Positions 15,761 through 24,575 of a DNA stretch of 64,000 nucleotides are shown here, in pieces. The stretch is from Lunatimonas sp. (GTDB lineage Bacteria; Bacteroidota; Bacteroidia; Cytophagales; Cyclobacteriaceae), in contig NZ_JAFIEU010000029.1 in NCBI RefSeq assembly GCF_020832325.1, positions 1 to 64,000 on the forward strand, read 5' to 3'. Made by a program: the position numbers and the translations under genes. Each line of letters begins with the position of its first letter. The first letter of the stretch is position 1. The notes under the pieces are model-generated. The model searched no databases, was not told the DNA's origin, and was given only the letters and a program-made list of their open reading frames with translations.

Positions 15761-16375
15761 TCCCACACCGTCTAAAATCCGCTGCCGGTATTTCTCAATC
15801 CGGCTCAATCTGGTCGCCGATTGTTTGGGCTGGGAAAAATGGATGACATACCCCCGTTGCCTACCGGGTGTCAGCGCGTAAAACGCCTTCTTGAATGCCG
15901 CATCCTCCACAAAGGCCCTTTCCAACTCCTCGGGAACGGGTTCGGGATTCCTGACCGTTTCTACCTTCTGGCCGCTTTCCTCCACCGCGATAGCTTCCAT
16001 TACATAGGATTTCAAAATGTCTGATAATTCTCGGATTCGCTGCACGTCGGTAAAACGTATCAACCGGGCCGCCTGAATGTTCCCCTGCTGCTCCAATAGT
16101 TGGTGGGGATCCTTCAGGACGGCCCCCTTAAAAAACCCGATATTGGCAGATTCCTTGAGGGCACTGACATTAACGATGTTTTTCCCGTTTAGGGTATATA
16201 CCGGCACACCCCACTTGATTTCCTCAGTCAACCCGGTTTGCAACACGATCTGCCGGAGTTCCTCCAGTTCCGCTGTCCAGTTGAGCACCTTGCACTGGGG
16301 AGTCCCCCCGTATTTGCAACGCATGCACCCATCTATCAAATACCGATCTACCAGTGGATTCAGATTCCTATTCAT
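15746..16375 (-). CDS. YdeI family protein (DUF1801 + YdeI/OmpD-associated)
   Basis: 209 aa from ATG 16373-16375; a longer frame to 16426 exists but adds a non-conserved tail. Residues 35-110 are DUF1801-like (TEEIKWGVPVYTLNGKNIVN), and the C-terminal part (LEELERAFVEDAAFKKAFYA, LTPGRQRGYVIHF) is the YdeI domain that ends in an RIEKYRQRIL helix. An N-terminal CMRC plus later Cys may bind metal. Function unknown; E. coli relatives are linked to acid or polymyxin stress. It overlaps the truncated GlxA-like gene tail by 15 bp. Confidence 0.85.
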   Translation of the reverse strand: MNRNLNPLVDRYLIDGCMRCKYGGTPQCKVLNWTAELEELRQIVLQTGLTEEIKWGVPVYTLNGKNIVNVSALKESANIGFFKGAVLKDPHQLLEQQGNIQAARLIRFTDVQRIRELSDILKSYVMEAIAVEESGQKVETVRNPEPVPEELERAFVEDAAFKKAFYALTPGRQRGYVIHFSQPKQSATRLSRIEKYRQRILDGVGLHDR

Positions 16376-16511
16376 GAGTAAAGGGTTAATTGGCCAAGAA
16401 AGAAATTGTAGGTAAAATGCACCCACAAGATACGCATCCTTTGCCGATGATCGGTACTTGATTACACAAATCCTGTTTCTACCTACATCCGCCTGCTAGG
16501 CAAAAGGTCCC

Positions 16512-16952
16512 TTATTGGTTGGCCTTGGTCCACTCCACCGTCCTACCTATCAGGGAAACACCTACATAACCCCTTACTTCCAGGGTGGAAGCATCTTTTT
16601 TCTTGATGGTGCAGGAATAGGTTTTGCCGTTTCTGGGATCGTAGATCGTGCCATCCTCCCATTTGCCGTCTTCATAACTAAAATCACTCAACAACCGCAT
16701 ACCAAGAATTGGCCGATCCCTTTTTGCCTTGTCGGCGTTGTTCTCATCCACCTTAGGTTTGCCGTTGGTCTCGGGTTCATCCATCCAAACAACCTTTCCA
16801 TGGTACTTGCCCCGCTCCTTGAATATCTCCACCTTGGCATCCCTTTCGGTGGTATACCACTGACCTACGATATCGTCTGGGCGTTGGGCATTCACCTTGG
16901 AAACTTGAAAAACAAGGGCTATAAAAAACATAGAAATCAATCGCATCGTCAT
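16512..16952 (-). CDS. Secreted DUF2147 protein
   Basis: 146 aa. Signal peptide (1-22, cut after VNAQ), then the DUF2147 beta-barrel: DIVGQWYTTERDAKVEIFKE near the start, followed by YHGKVVWMDEP, and GTIYDPRNGKTYSCTI then GYVGVSLIGRTVEW at the end. These periplasmic proteins are widespread in Bacteroidota and Proteobacteria and of unknown role. Confidence 0.9.
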   Translation of the reverse strand: MTMRLISMFFIALVFQVSKVNAQRPDDIVGQWYTTERDAKVEIFKERGKYHGKVVWMDEPETNGKPKVDENNADKAKRDRPILGMRLLSDFSYEDGKWEDGTIYDPRNGKTYSCTIKKKDASTLEVRGYVGVSLIGRTVEWTKANQ

Positions 16953-17212
16953 ACCTTATTTGTATTTTATCAGTTTTTAAATTAAACTTAAACAATACAT
17001 TGTACGGTTTATAGCCCTAAATTGTTTAGATCTAGGCCAAACCCCATAAGTAAACGAGCCGAAATGAAATGCGCTAAAGGAAACGCATAAAACCTCTGCG
17101 AAGGGCAAATCATTTGGATGCAATGAAGAAAAAGGCCCATTGATTATGCCGCTTCTAGGTTGCTACTACCTGAAACTAAAGGGGAATGGCAGGCTTCGGG
17201 CTTTTGACAGTC

Positions 17213-18070
17213 CTATTGACTAGGGGAATTACCCTTGACTCTCTGCCTTCGGCGCCGCCAAAAAAACACCGCTACACCTCCGATTATCAAAAAGGGCCAT
17301 ATACGCACCAGCCATAGGAGAAACAGGACAAAACCCTGCCAACCCTTAGTCAATGCGAGCAAAATGCTTTGGCCTACCCCCTCGTCAAGCACAGGCGTCA
17401 AACCCGGTGAAAGGTTTTCGTATAAGTAGACATGCAGCGTACTGAGAGCGACCTGATTGCCAAGGACGACGAACCGGCCCTCCATTCGGTCTATCTCTGT
17501 CCTGATTTCATTCAGGGCACGTTCGATTTCCAACATATCCTTTACATTGGTAGCCTGCTTAAGCAATTCAAGGTATCGCTCTTCCAGTGCCTTTTTGTTT
17601 TTGATGCGGGATTGCAGGTCATAATAATTGCCCGTTATATCCTCCCGGTTGCTATACCGATTATCGAGCCGAAAGGCAAGACCCGAAATCGCAGACATCA
17701 GCGTGTCAAACTGCTCGGAAGGTACGCGAATCGTCAGGTTATAGGCCTTTTGGTGGACGGAAGCAGACTTATTTTCATTTTCGGCAAAGGCCTGGAAGGT
17801 CGGCAAAAGGTTTTTTAGCTTCCTATAATCTTCCTCCAGGTCCCGTGAGCGGAAATCGATCCCTCCGCGGCGGATTATCTTTTCGCTAGGTGTCTCTTCT
17901 ACCTTGGCTCCCTCCATGGGTGGAGGAGGCTGTTCGGTGATCGGTATATCCAGCATTTCTTCGAATTCCCGGTCAGGATGACCCAGGTCCATCAGACGTC
18001 CGTCCGGCGAAGAACACGCCATCGCAAGGAAAATGAGTGAAAAAAACGTGCTAGTGGCCATACCGTTCAT
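17213..18070 (-). CDS. DUF4349 lipoprotein
   Basis: 285 aa. Lipobox FLAMAC near residue 19, Pro-rich linker (about 45-60), a DUF4349 core with strands around YNLTIRVPSEQFDTLMSAIS and a central coiled coil (about 155-205, SRIKNKKALEERYLELLKQA), then one C-terminal TM helix (about 246-268) ending in a run of Arg. It sits in the envelope; role unknown. Divergent from the ApbE gene across about 290 bp in which I see no gene. Confidence 0.85.
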   Translation of the reverse strand: MNGMATSTFFSLIFLAMACSSPDGRLMDLGHPDREFEEMLDIPITEQPPPPMEGAKVEETPSEKIIRRGGIDFRSRDLEEDYRKLKNLLPTFQAFAENENKSASVHQKAYNLTIRVPSEQFDTLMSAISGLAFRLDNRYSNREDITGNYYDLQSRIKNKKALEERYLELLKQATNVKDMLEIERALNEIRTEIDRMEGRFVVLGNQVALSTLHVYLYENLSPGLTPVLDEGVGQSILLALTKGWQGFVLFLLWLVRIWPFLIIGGVAVFFWRRRRQRVKGNSPSQ

Positions 18071-18362
18071 ATGTAATAAACCTGATCGAAAACCGTACCC
18101 CTCGATGGAGGAGCGGACTAATTAGTAAAAATACGACGCTTTTTGCGTAGATTTCACCATATCTCTTTCAAAACTTTCAAAATACCGATCTGATTTGCGA
18201 CGTCTCCTAATTTTATGGCTGCAAGGCTGCTTCTATTCCCTATGTATTATCGGTTTCATCATGTAGGCAGGTGCCTCCCTTTTCCGCAATCTAAGGTGCT
18301 GGACACCCCTCAATTGAAAAAATAGCGTTAACTTTCGCAAAACTTAGTCTACGCAGCATATA

Positions 18363-19424
18363 ATGAACAAGAACGCCCTGAAAAATATCATTTATAGCAT
18401 TGTACTGCTCCTTGTGATGTTTTTGGTATACCTGTACCGGCAAAATCAACCCCTCCCTACCAAATCCGGAAACACTGACACCAAAACAGTCCTTTCCGGC
18501 ACCACCATGGGCACCTCCTACCGCATCGTCTACCTGGACGAACAGCGGCGTGACCTGCAGGACGGTATCGATTCCCTACTCAACGTATTCAACCAATCGC
18601 TTTCTACCTATATTCCGGATTCTGAAATTAGCCGATTCAACCGCTCTGATACACTGGTATTTGAGCTGCCTTATTTCTATCCGGTACTATCCGTAAGTAA
18701 GGAGGTTTTCGAAGCCACCGACGGCGCCTTTGACCCCACAGTAGGTCCGCTGGTGAACACTTGGGGCTTTGGGCCTGAAGGTGCCGAACGCAAAGATAGT
18801 TTGGGAATTCAACAACTTCTACAGCGGGTAGGCTTTGACAAGGTGCAATTCGATCAACATGCCGTTGTCAAACTTCAGTCTGACCTGTACCTGGACTTCA
18901 GCGCCATCGCTAAGGGCTATGGTGTCGATGTAGTAGCCCAATACCTTTCCGAAAGGGGCATTGCCCATTACCTGGTAGAAATCGGAGGCGAACTGGTGGC
19001 CAAAGGCACGAACGACGCCGGCGAAATCTGGAAAGTGGGCATCACCCAACCCGATGAGGAAGGACAGGCCAATGAGCTCTACAGCATTGTGGCCCTGGAC
19101 AACAAAGGGATGGCCACCTCCGGCAATTACCGCAACTTCTACGAGCAGGATGGTCAAAAGCTGTCCCACACCATCAGCCCCTTTACGGGATACCCGGTGG
19201 TGCATGGCTTACTTAGTGCTACGGTGTTGGCCGATGACTGCATGACGGCCGATGCCTATGCCACGGCCATGATGGTGGTGGGTACAGAGGCCTCCATCGC
19301 CCTGCAACAAAAAGTCCCCGGACTGGAAATCTTCCTCATCTACAACGACGGGGAAGGTAAGCTCCAATCCTACGCCAGCGAAGGCCTCAAACCCTACCTT
19401 TCCTTTCCCCAAAGAAACCCGTAG
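18363..19424 (+). CDS. apbE: FAD:protein FMN transferase (ApbE)
   Basis: 353 aa. N-terminal membrane anchor (10-25), then ApbE motifs in order: GTTMGTSYRIVYLD, DPTVGPLVNTWGFGP, DFSAIAKGYGVDVVAQYL, GGELVAKG, ATSGNYRNFYE, SHTISPFTGYPV and the metal-binding CMTADAYATAMMV near the end. ApbE attaches FMN covalently to Thr of Nqr/Rnf and related proteins in the periplasm. The next gene follows after 5 bp, suggesting co-transcription. No nqr genes are in the window. Confidence 0.95.
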   Translation: MNKNALKNIIYSIVLLLVMFLVYLYRQNQPLPTKSGNTDTKTVLSGTTMGTSYRIVYLDEQRRDLQDGIDSLLNVFNQSLSTYIPDSEISRFNRSDTLVFELPYFYPVLSVSKEVFEATDGAFDPTVGPLVNTWGFGPEGAERKDSLGIQQLLQRVGFDKVQFDQHAVVKLQSDLYLDFSAIAKGYGVDVVAQYLSERGIAHYLVEIGGELVAKGTNDAGEIWKVGITQPDEEGQANELYSIVALDNKGMATSGNYRNFYEQDGQKLSHTISPFTGYPVVHGLLSATVLADDCMTADAYATAMMVVGTEASIALQQKVPGLEIFLIYNDGEGKLQSYASEGLKPYLSFPQRNP

Positions 19425-19429
19425 ACGCC

Positions 19430-20164
19430 ATGCTTCATGCCGCCATACTTTTTGCTTCTGCCCTTATTGCCGGTTCACTGGCCCTACTGTTGCCCCGGTG
19501 GCAGGAAAAAGACTTTAAACTGGCCTTGATCTTTGCCGGAGCTTACCTGTTTTCCATCACCATCTTACACCTGCTTCCCGAACTCTTTGCGGACCACGAA
19601 TCGGCCTATCACATGGGCCTGTTTATCTTGCTGGGCTTTCTCCTGCAGCAAGTGCTTAACTTCATGTCTTCGGGCATAGAACATGGGCATATTCACCACC
19701 ATGCGAGTCCCGGATTGCAAAACAGTGTGTGGACATTGATGATGGGACTTTTTTTACACGCGTTCCTGGAGGGAACCTTGCTTTCCAAGCAACCCACCCT
19801 GCTACACCACCACCATGGCAGCGAAACCCTGCTGATCGGGATCATTCTGCACAAGATGCCCGAGGCCTTTGCATTGGTGGCGGTGCTGCTGACGCGGCTG
19901 AGCAAACGGCAAAGCTTTGCCTTGTTGGTGCTGTTTGCACTGGCCTCTCCCCTGGGACTACTATCTACCGATTGGCTTTATACCCATGCAGTGATCGGGC
20001 AGCAAGCTGTCAACATCCTCTTTGGGTTGGTAGCAGGTGGATTCCTGCACATCTCCACCACGATTTTCTTCGAAAGCAGTCCACAGCACCGCTTCCAACT
20101 CCACAAACTACTCATTATCATTGCCGCCTCGGCATTGGCTATCCTGACCGAGTTCATCGTTTAA
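19430..20164 (+). CDS. ZIP-family metal transporter
   Basis: 244 aa with about eight hydrophobic helices. The ZIP signature is split over two helices: H-A-F-L-E-G (LFLHAFLEGTLL) and H-K-M-P-E (ILHKMPEAFALV), the histidine/glutamate metal sites. A His-rich loop (HGHIHHH and LLHHHHGSE) lies between helices. Likely imports zinc or iron at the inner membrane. Starts 5 bp after apbE. Confidence 0.9.
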   Translation: MLHAAILFASALIAGSLALLLPRWQEKDFKLALIFAGAYLFSITILHLLPELFADHESAYHMGLFILLGFLLQQVLNFMSSGIEHGHIHHHASPGLQNSVWTLMMGLFLHAFLEGTLLSKQPTLLHHHHGSETLLIGIILHKMPEAFALVAVLLTRLSKRQSFALLVLFALASPLGLLSTDWLYTHAVIGQQAVNILFGLVAGGFLHISTTIFFESSPQHRFQLHKLLIIIAASALAILTEFIV

Positions 20165-20195
20165 TAGCGAAAAGCTCCCAAATTTCCCATTTTTT

Positions 20196-20203
20196 TACTT
20201 TTG
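20196..20203 (+). promoter_or_regulatory. Candidate -7 promoter element TACTTTTG
   Basis: Matches the Bacteroidota TAnnTTTG consensus, 55 bp before the ATG of the InsA-like gene and just upstream of the tandem repeats at 20206-20241. No clear -33 TTG. Confidence 0.4.
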
Positions 20204-20205
20204 TT

Positions 20206-20241
20206 GCTAAATTGGTATATATTCGCTAATTTAGTATACAT
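20206..20241 (+). promoter_or_regulatory. Tandem direct repeat, candidate operator of InsA-like protein
   Basis: Two copies of GCTAAwTTrGTATAyA with a 19-bp period (start 20206 and 20225), about two helical turns apart, lie between the candidate promoter and the start of a DNA-binding protein gene. Autoregulation is an inference. Confidence 0.5.
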
Positions 20242-20257
20242 CATCCTATGAACCCTT

Positions 20258-20680
20258 ATGAAAGACACCTCTTGTCCCAAATGTGATTCCTCCAAAGTAG
20301 TAAAAAGCGGTATAATAAACGGAAAACAGCGGTTTCGATGCAAAAACTGCGGGTACCACTTTACCGTGCAAAAGCAGGGGAAAGCCATCGACAAATACTA
20401 TGTGGTCAAAGCCCTTCAGCTATATATTGAGGGAGTCAGCTACCGAGAAATCGAAAGAATATTGGGTGTGTCACATGTTTCCGTCATGAATTGGGTACGG
20501 CAATACCGCATCAAGGCGCCGGAAAACTACGATTACAGGCCCACCTACAAAGTATTTAACCATACTGAGCTAGTGAACTTTATGAGTAAGAATAGTAATC
20601 TGAAAGACTCCAGCATGCTGGTTACCGAACTGGGAGACAAATACATGATCATTCAATGGGAACGGTTTAAACACCGGTAA
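20258..20680 (+). CDS. Stand-alone InsA-like zinc-ribbon/HTH protein
   Basis: 140 aa. Zinc ribbon with C6-x2-C9 and C28-x2-C31 (CPKC, CKNC), then a helix-turn-helix (YIEGVSYREIERILGVSHVS, about 64-83), matching the N-terminal half of IS1-group InsA. The last 50 residues are not transposase-like. There is no InsB/DDE partner and no terminal inverted repeats, so it is not an insertion sequence. It is followed by the porin and acetate genes, and I infer a domesticated DNA-binding regulator of that module. Called 'IS1 transposase' by automatic pipelines. Confidence 0.75.
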   Translation: MKDTSCPKCDSSKVVKSGIINGKQRFRCKNCGYHFTVQKQGKAIDKYYVVKALQLYIEGVSYREIERILGVSHVSVMNWVRQYRIKAPENYDYRPTYKVFNHTELVNFMSKNSNLKDSSMLVTELGDKYMIIQWERFKHR

Positions 20681-20815
20681 TCCCAAATAATATGGGGTAG
20701 CTATTGCAAGTTTACAAATAAATATATCCGTTTTTTTCTTTTCCATTCTAATCCCCACTTTAGATTCCGCAAATCGCCAGGGCCCGGCGAGAGGTTAAGT
20801 CAACCCGGAATAATC

Positions 20816-22246
20816 ATGAAATCAATTCATTATACACTGCTAACACTCTTGCTCTACTGGAAGCTCCCCGCCAGTAGCCAAGCCCAGGACACCCTGACCC
20901 TGGAGTCGGGCCCAACCATCGCCCAGCGGGAATTTGTAGACCACACCTACCGGCCCCTTACGCTGAAACTCACCGAAGACGGCAGCAAATACATCCGCTT
21001 TCTCTTCTGGAATCAACTGTGGGCACGGGCGACCCAGAACAACCCCGGAACTCAGGGCGTAGAAGGCAATCTGGCCGGAAGGTCTTCGGATGTGGGACTG
21101 CGGCGTGCCAGGGTACTGGCCTATGCGGAGATATCGCCAAAATTCCTTATCCTGACGCACTGGGGCATCAATAACCAAACCTTTACCAATGGAGGCATTC
21201 CGGCGGGTGGGTTTACAGGCAACGCCCAGGCCATTTCACCGGACGAAAATATCCTGGTAAGCAGTAAGAAACCCGCATTGTTCTTCCACGATATTTGGAC
21301 AGAATACAAGATCACCGATCAACTCTATTGGGGCATGGGATTACACTATTGGAATGGAATCTCTCGAATGACCAGTGCCAGCACGCTCAATTTTATGACC
21401 TTGGACGCTCCCATATTCAACTGGCCACTGATTGATCTCACCGATCAGTTTGGACGACAGTTTGGCTTCTATGCAAAGGGACAGGTCGGCAAAATAGACT
21501 ACCGCTTGGCATACAACAAACCCTATTCCGTGGGCAGCGGAGGCTCCTTTGAAGAAACTACCCAACGGCCGATCGCCGCTAACACCATCAATGACAACTG
21601 GGCCTCCCAGGGATATCTCGCTTATCAATTTTTGGATAAAGAAAACAATAAATTACCGTACTTTGTGGGCACCTATTTGGGGACAAAGTCGGTATTGAAC
21701 CTGGGCGGGGGCTGGCACCACCATCCCGGGGCCACCTCCTCCCGTGACAGTTCCGGTAACCTAACACGCCACGACATACGGTTGATGGCCCTAGATGCCT
21801 TCTTGGATGTGCCAGTTAACAAAGTCAGTGGCACAGCGCTTACGGTCTACTCGGTGTATTATAATTACGACTTCGGCCCAAACTATATCCGAAATGTGGG
21901 CGTGATGAACGTAGGCATGGGTGCGGGCAGCTCCCAAAACGGCCCCGGCAATGCCCAACCCACCATCGGCACGGGAAAAATCTGGTATACACAGGCCGGT
22001 TACCTGCTGCCCGAAAAGGTTCTGGGTGAAGACAAGGGCAGACTTCAGCCCTTTGGTGCCTACACCATCAAAAACTTTGACTACTTTGAGCAATCAACAC
22101 ATCAATTTGATCTAGGCATGAATTATTTCATCAATAGCCATCAGGCAAAAATCACCCTCCAATACAGCCAACGGCCGGTATTTGAAAATTATCGAAAAAA
22201 CGGAACCGCGGGAGAACTGATCCTGCAAACCCAAATATTCTTATAA
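20816..22246 (+). CDS. Outer-membrane porin, acetate module
   Basis: 476 aa. Signal peptide (1-23, cut after SSQAQ), then a beta-barrel pattern of alternating aromatic and polar residues throughout, ending in an aromatic/Leu terminus (LILQTQIFL). Reads like a trimeric porin family member of Bacteroidota. Followed by DUF4212 and symporter genes at 15 and 24 bp, so it probably gives outer-membrane passage to the same substrate, likely acetate or other short-chain acids. Confidence 0.8.
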   Translation: MKSIHYTLLTLLLYWKLPASSQAQDTLTLESGPTIAQREFVDHTYRPLTLKLTEDGSKYIRFLFWNQLWARATQNNPGTQGVEGNLAGRSSDVGLRRARVLAYAEISPKFLILTHWGINNQTFTNGGIPAGGFTGNAQAISPDENILVSSKKPALFFHDIWTEYKITDQLYWGMGLHYWNGISRMTSASTLNFMTLDAPIFNWPLIDLTDQFGRQFGFYAKGQVGKIDYRLAYNKPYSVGSGGSFEETTQRPIAANTINDNWASQGYLAYQFLDKENNKLPYFVGTYLGTKSVLNLGGGWHHHPGATSSRDSSGNLTRHDIRLMALDAFLDVPVNKVSGTALTVYSVYYNYDFGPNYIRNVGVMNVGMGAGSSQNGPGNAQPTIGTGKIWYTQAGYLLPEKVLGEDKGRLQPFGAYTIKNFDYFEQSTHQFDLGMNYFINSHQAKITLQYSQRPVFENYRKNGTAGELILQTQIFL

Positions 22247-22261
22247 CTCCAACAATAAACC

Positions 22262-22525
22262 ATGGAAAACCAAAAACAACGCATGAAAGATTACTGGCGA
22301 CGAAACATCAAGATTGTTTTGTCCCTGCTTGCCATCTGGTTTGCCGTTTCCTTCGGGTTCGGCATTCTACTGGCAGAACCGCTCAACGCCTTTCGCCTGG
22401 GCGGCTTCAAACTTGGATTCTGGTTTGCCCAACAAGGCTCCATATTCACCTTTGTCATTCTCATCTTTGTCTACGTCTACCTGATGAACAAGCTGGACGA
22501 GGAATTTGATGTAAACGAAAAGTAA
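22262..22525 (+). CDS. DUF4212 small subunit of SLC5 symporter
   Basis: 87 aa with two TM helices (about 17-36 and 58-77) and the family end VYLMNKLDEEFD. DUF4212 proteins are nearly always encoded directly before an SLC5 acetate/solute symporter, as here (24 bp), and are thought to be its partner subunit. Confidence 0.92.
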   Translation: MENQKQRMKDYWRRNIKIVLSLLAIWFAVSFGFGILLAEPLNAFRLGGFKLGFWFAQQGSIFTFVILIFVYVYLMNKLDEEFDVNEK

Positions 22526-22549
22526 ACCCAAACCCCATATCCTAAAAGC

Positions 22550-24235
22550 ATGGAAATTTTAACCTGGACCTACATTTTGGTAGGATTATCCTTCGCACTA
22601 TACATCGGCATTGCCATCTATACCCGGGCCTCTTCCACCAAGGAGTTCTACACCGCAGGCGGCGGGGTTTCTCCCTTGGCCAACGGCATGGCTACTGCTG
22701 CTGACTGGATGTCGGCAGCCTCCTTTATCTCCATGGCGGGGATCATTGCCTTTAGTGGCTACGACGGTTCGGTCTATCTCATGGGATGGACGGGCGGCTA
22801 CGTGCTGTTGGCCCTGCTGCTGGCACCCTACCTGCGAAAGTTCGGTAAGTTTACCGTTCCGGATTTTGTCGGAGACCGCTATTACTCCAATAAAGCCAAG
22901 GTAGTAGCTGTCTTTTGTGCCCTGTTTATCTCCTTTACCTACGTGGCCGGACAGATGCGCGGGGTAGGGATCGTATTTTCCCGTTACCTCGAAGTGGACA
23001 TCAATACCGGGGTAATCATCGGTATGATGATCGTGTTCTTCTATGCCGTATTGGGAGGGATGAAGGGAATCACCTACACCCAGGTGGCCCAATACTGTGT
23101 GCTGATTTTTGCCTTTATGGTTCCCGCCATTTTCGTCTCCATGCAGCTTACCGGCAACATCCTCCCACAGGTAGGCCTGGGCGGCACCGTAGAAGGGGGT
23201 GAATACCTCTTGGACAAATTGGACGGGGTATTGGGTGATCTAGGCTTTGCCGAGTATACATCCGGGCGCAAACCGGTAGCGGACATCTTTGCCATTACCC
23301 TGGCACTGATGGTCGGCACTGCCGGGCTTCCCCACGTGATCGTCCGCTTCTTTACAGTCCCTCGGGTCAAAGACGCCCGCCTGTCAGCGGGCTATGCCCT
23401 GGTGTTCATTGCCATCCTGTATACCACAGCACCTGCTGTAGCCGCCTTTGGAATCTACAATGCCATCGAAACCGTGGCCAACAAGCCCGTGGACCAACTA
23501 CCGGTATGGGTCGAAAACTGGCAAAAAACGAATCTGATCACCGTGGACGACAAAGACGGAGACGGGATGGTCAGGTATACACCCTATGCCGACACCAATG
23601 AACTTAACATTGACAAAGACATCATGGTGCTGGCTGCACCCGAAATTGCCAAACTCCCCAACTGGGTGGTAGGCTTGGTGGCCGCCGGTGGCATGGCCGC
23701 AGCGCTCTCCACAGCAGCGGGACTCCTATTGGTGATCTCTACCTCGGTATCTCGGGACCTGTTCCGAACGTTTTCGCCCAACATGAGTGAAAAGAAAGAA
23801 CTTCGGATCGCGCGCCTATCTGCGGCCACAGCTGTGGTAATCGCCGGATATTTCGGTGTAAACCCTCCAGGCTTTGTGGCCGAAGTGGTGGCCTTTGCCT
23901 TCGGACTTGCCGCAGCTTCCTTCTTTCCGGTTATCATCATGGGTATTTTTTCCACTCGGATGAACAAGGAAGGGGCCATCGCCGGTATGATTTCGGGACT
24001 GATATTCACCATGGGGTATATCATCTTCTTCAAATTTATTCAGCCGGAACTGAATACCGCCGAACACTGGTGGTTTGGCATCTCCCCCGAAGGCATCGGA
24101 AGCATCGGCATGTTGATCAACTTCATCGCCTGCTTTGCAGTTTCCATGTTCACCCCCGCGCCGCCACAGGCCGTACAGGACATGATTCAGGAGATACGGA
24201 TACCACGTGGCGCAGGCCAAGCCCACGATCACTGA
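22550..24235 (+). CDS. Sodium:solute (acetate-type) symporter, SLC5
   Basis: 561 aa with 13 or so TM helices. Typical SSS features: TAADWMSAASFISMAG (about 47-62), GYVLLALLLAPYLRKFGKF, and the GTAGLPHVIVRFFTVP segment (about 258-273). Most like the ActP branch. In the context of acetyl-CoA synthetase and an SLC5-histidine kinase, acetate uptake is the best guess. A strong terminator follows. Confidence 0.92.
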   Translation: MEILTWTYILVGLSFALYIGIAIYTRASSTKEFYTAGGGVSPLANGMATAADWMSAASFISMAGIIAFSGYDGSVYLMGWTGGYVLLALLLAPYLRKFGKFTVPDFVGDRYYSNKAKVVAVFCALFISFTYVAGQMRGVGIVFSRYLEVDINTGVIIGMMIVFFYAVLGGMKGITYTQVAQYCVLIFAFMVPAIFVSMQLTGNILPQVGLGGTVEGGEYLLDKLDGVLGDLGFAEYTSGRKPVADIFAITLALMVGTAGLPHVIVRFFTVPRVKDARLSAGYALVFIAILYTTAPAVAAFGIYNAIETVANKPVDQLPVWVENWQKTNLITVDDKDGDGMVRYTPYADTNELNIDKDIMVLAAPEIAKLPNWVVGLVAAGGMAAALSTAAGLLLVISTSVSRDLFRTFSPNMSEKKELRIARLSAATAVVIAGYFGVNPPGFVAEVVAFAFGLAAASFFPVIIMGIFSTRMNKEGAIAGMISGLIFTMGYIIFFKFIQPELNTAEHWWFGISPEGIGSIGMLINFIACFAVSMFTPAPPQAVQDMIQEIRIPRGAGQAHDH

Positions 24236-24259
24236 TAATAAAAACCACTAACCCCTACC

Positions 24260-24304
24260 GGCAGCAGGTACAGAAACCCCGTTTCCGTGCCTGCTGCCTT
24301 TTTA
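24260..24304 (+). terminator. Rho-independent terminator after symporter
   Basis: Arms GGCAGCAGG and CCTGCTGCC followed by TTTTT. It separates transport genes from the kinase genes, leaving room for read-through control. Confidence 0.85.
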
Positions 24305-24377
24305 CCTGCAAAAGAAATCCTTAACTTATCCCAAAATCACAAGCCCTCCGAAAATCGGTTGGCAGAGACCACGGAAA

Positions 24378-24575
24378 ATGCGAAACCAAAAACTTGTCAC
24401 AGCCTTCCTTCTGGGACTGGTGGTATTTAACTACCCATTGATCACGCTGTTTGACCGCGGCGGTACGGTGTGGGGAATACCGGTTTTGTTCTTCTCCGTA
24501 TTTGCTTCCTGGCTGGGATTGATCCTTATCACATACGCAGCCCTGCGCTCCCGGGATAACCAAGACCATGTTTGA
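24378..24575 (+). CDS. Small two-TM protein
   Basis: 65 aa with two hydrophobic helices (about 6-23 and 33-55) around a DRGGTVWGIP loop. It overlaps the histidine kinase start by 8 bp, so it is translationally coupled. This small protein typically precedes the SLC5-histidine kinase in Bacteroidota; role unknown. Confidence 0.7.
   Translation: MRNQKLVTAFLLGLVVFNYPLITLFDRGGTVWGIPVLFFSVFASWLGLILITYAALRSRDNQDHV

Noticed and set aside
20258-20680. IS1-family insertion sequence
   Set aside because: No insB/DDE gene, no frameshift signal, no terminal inverted repeats or target duplication; better read as a domesticated InsA-like protein.
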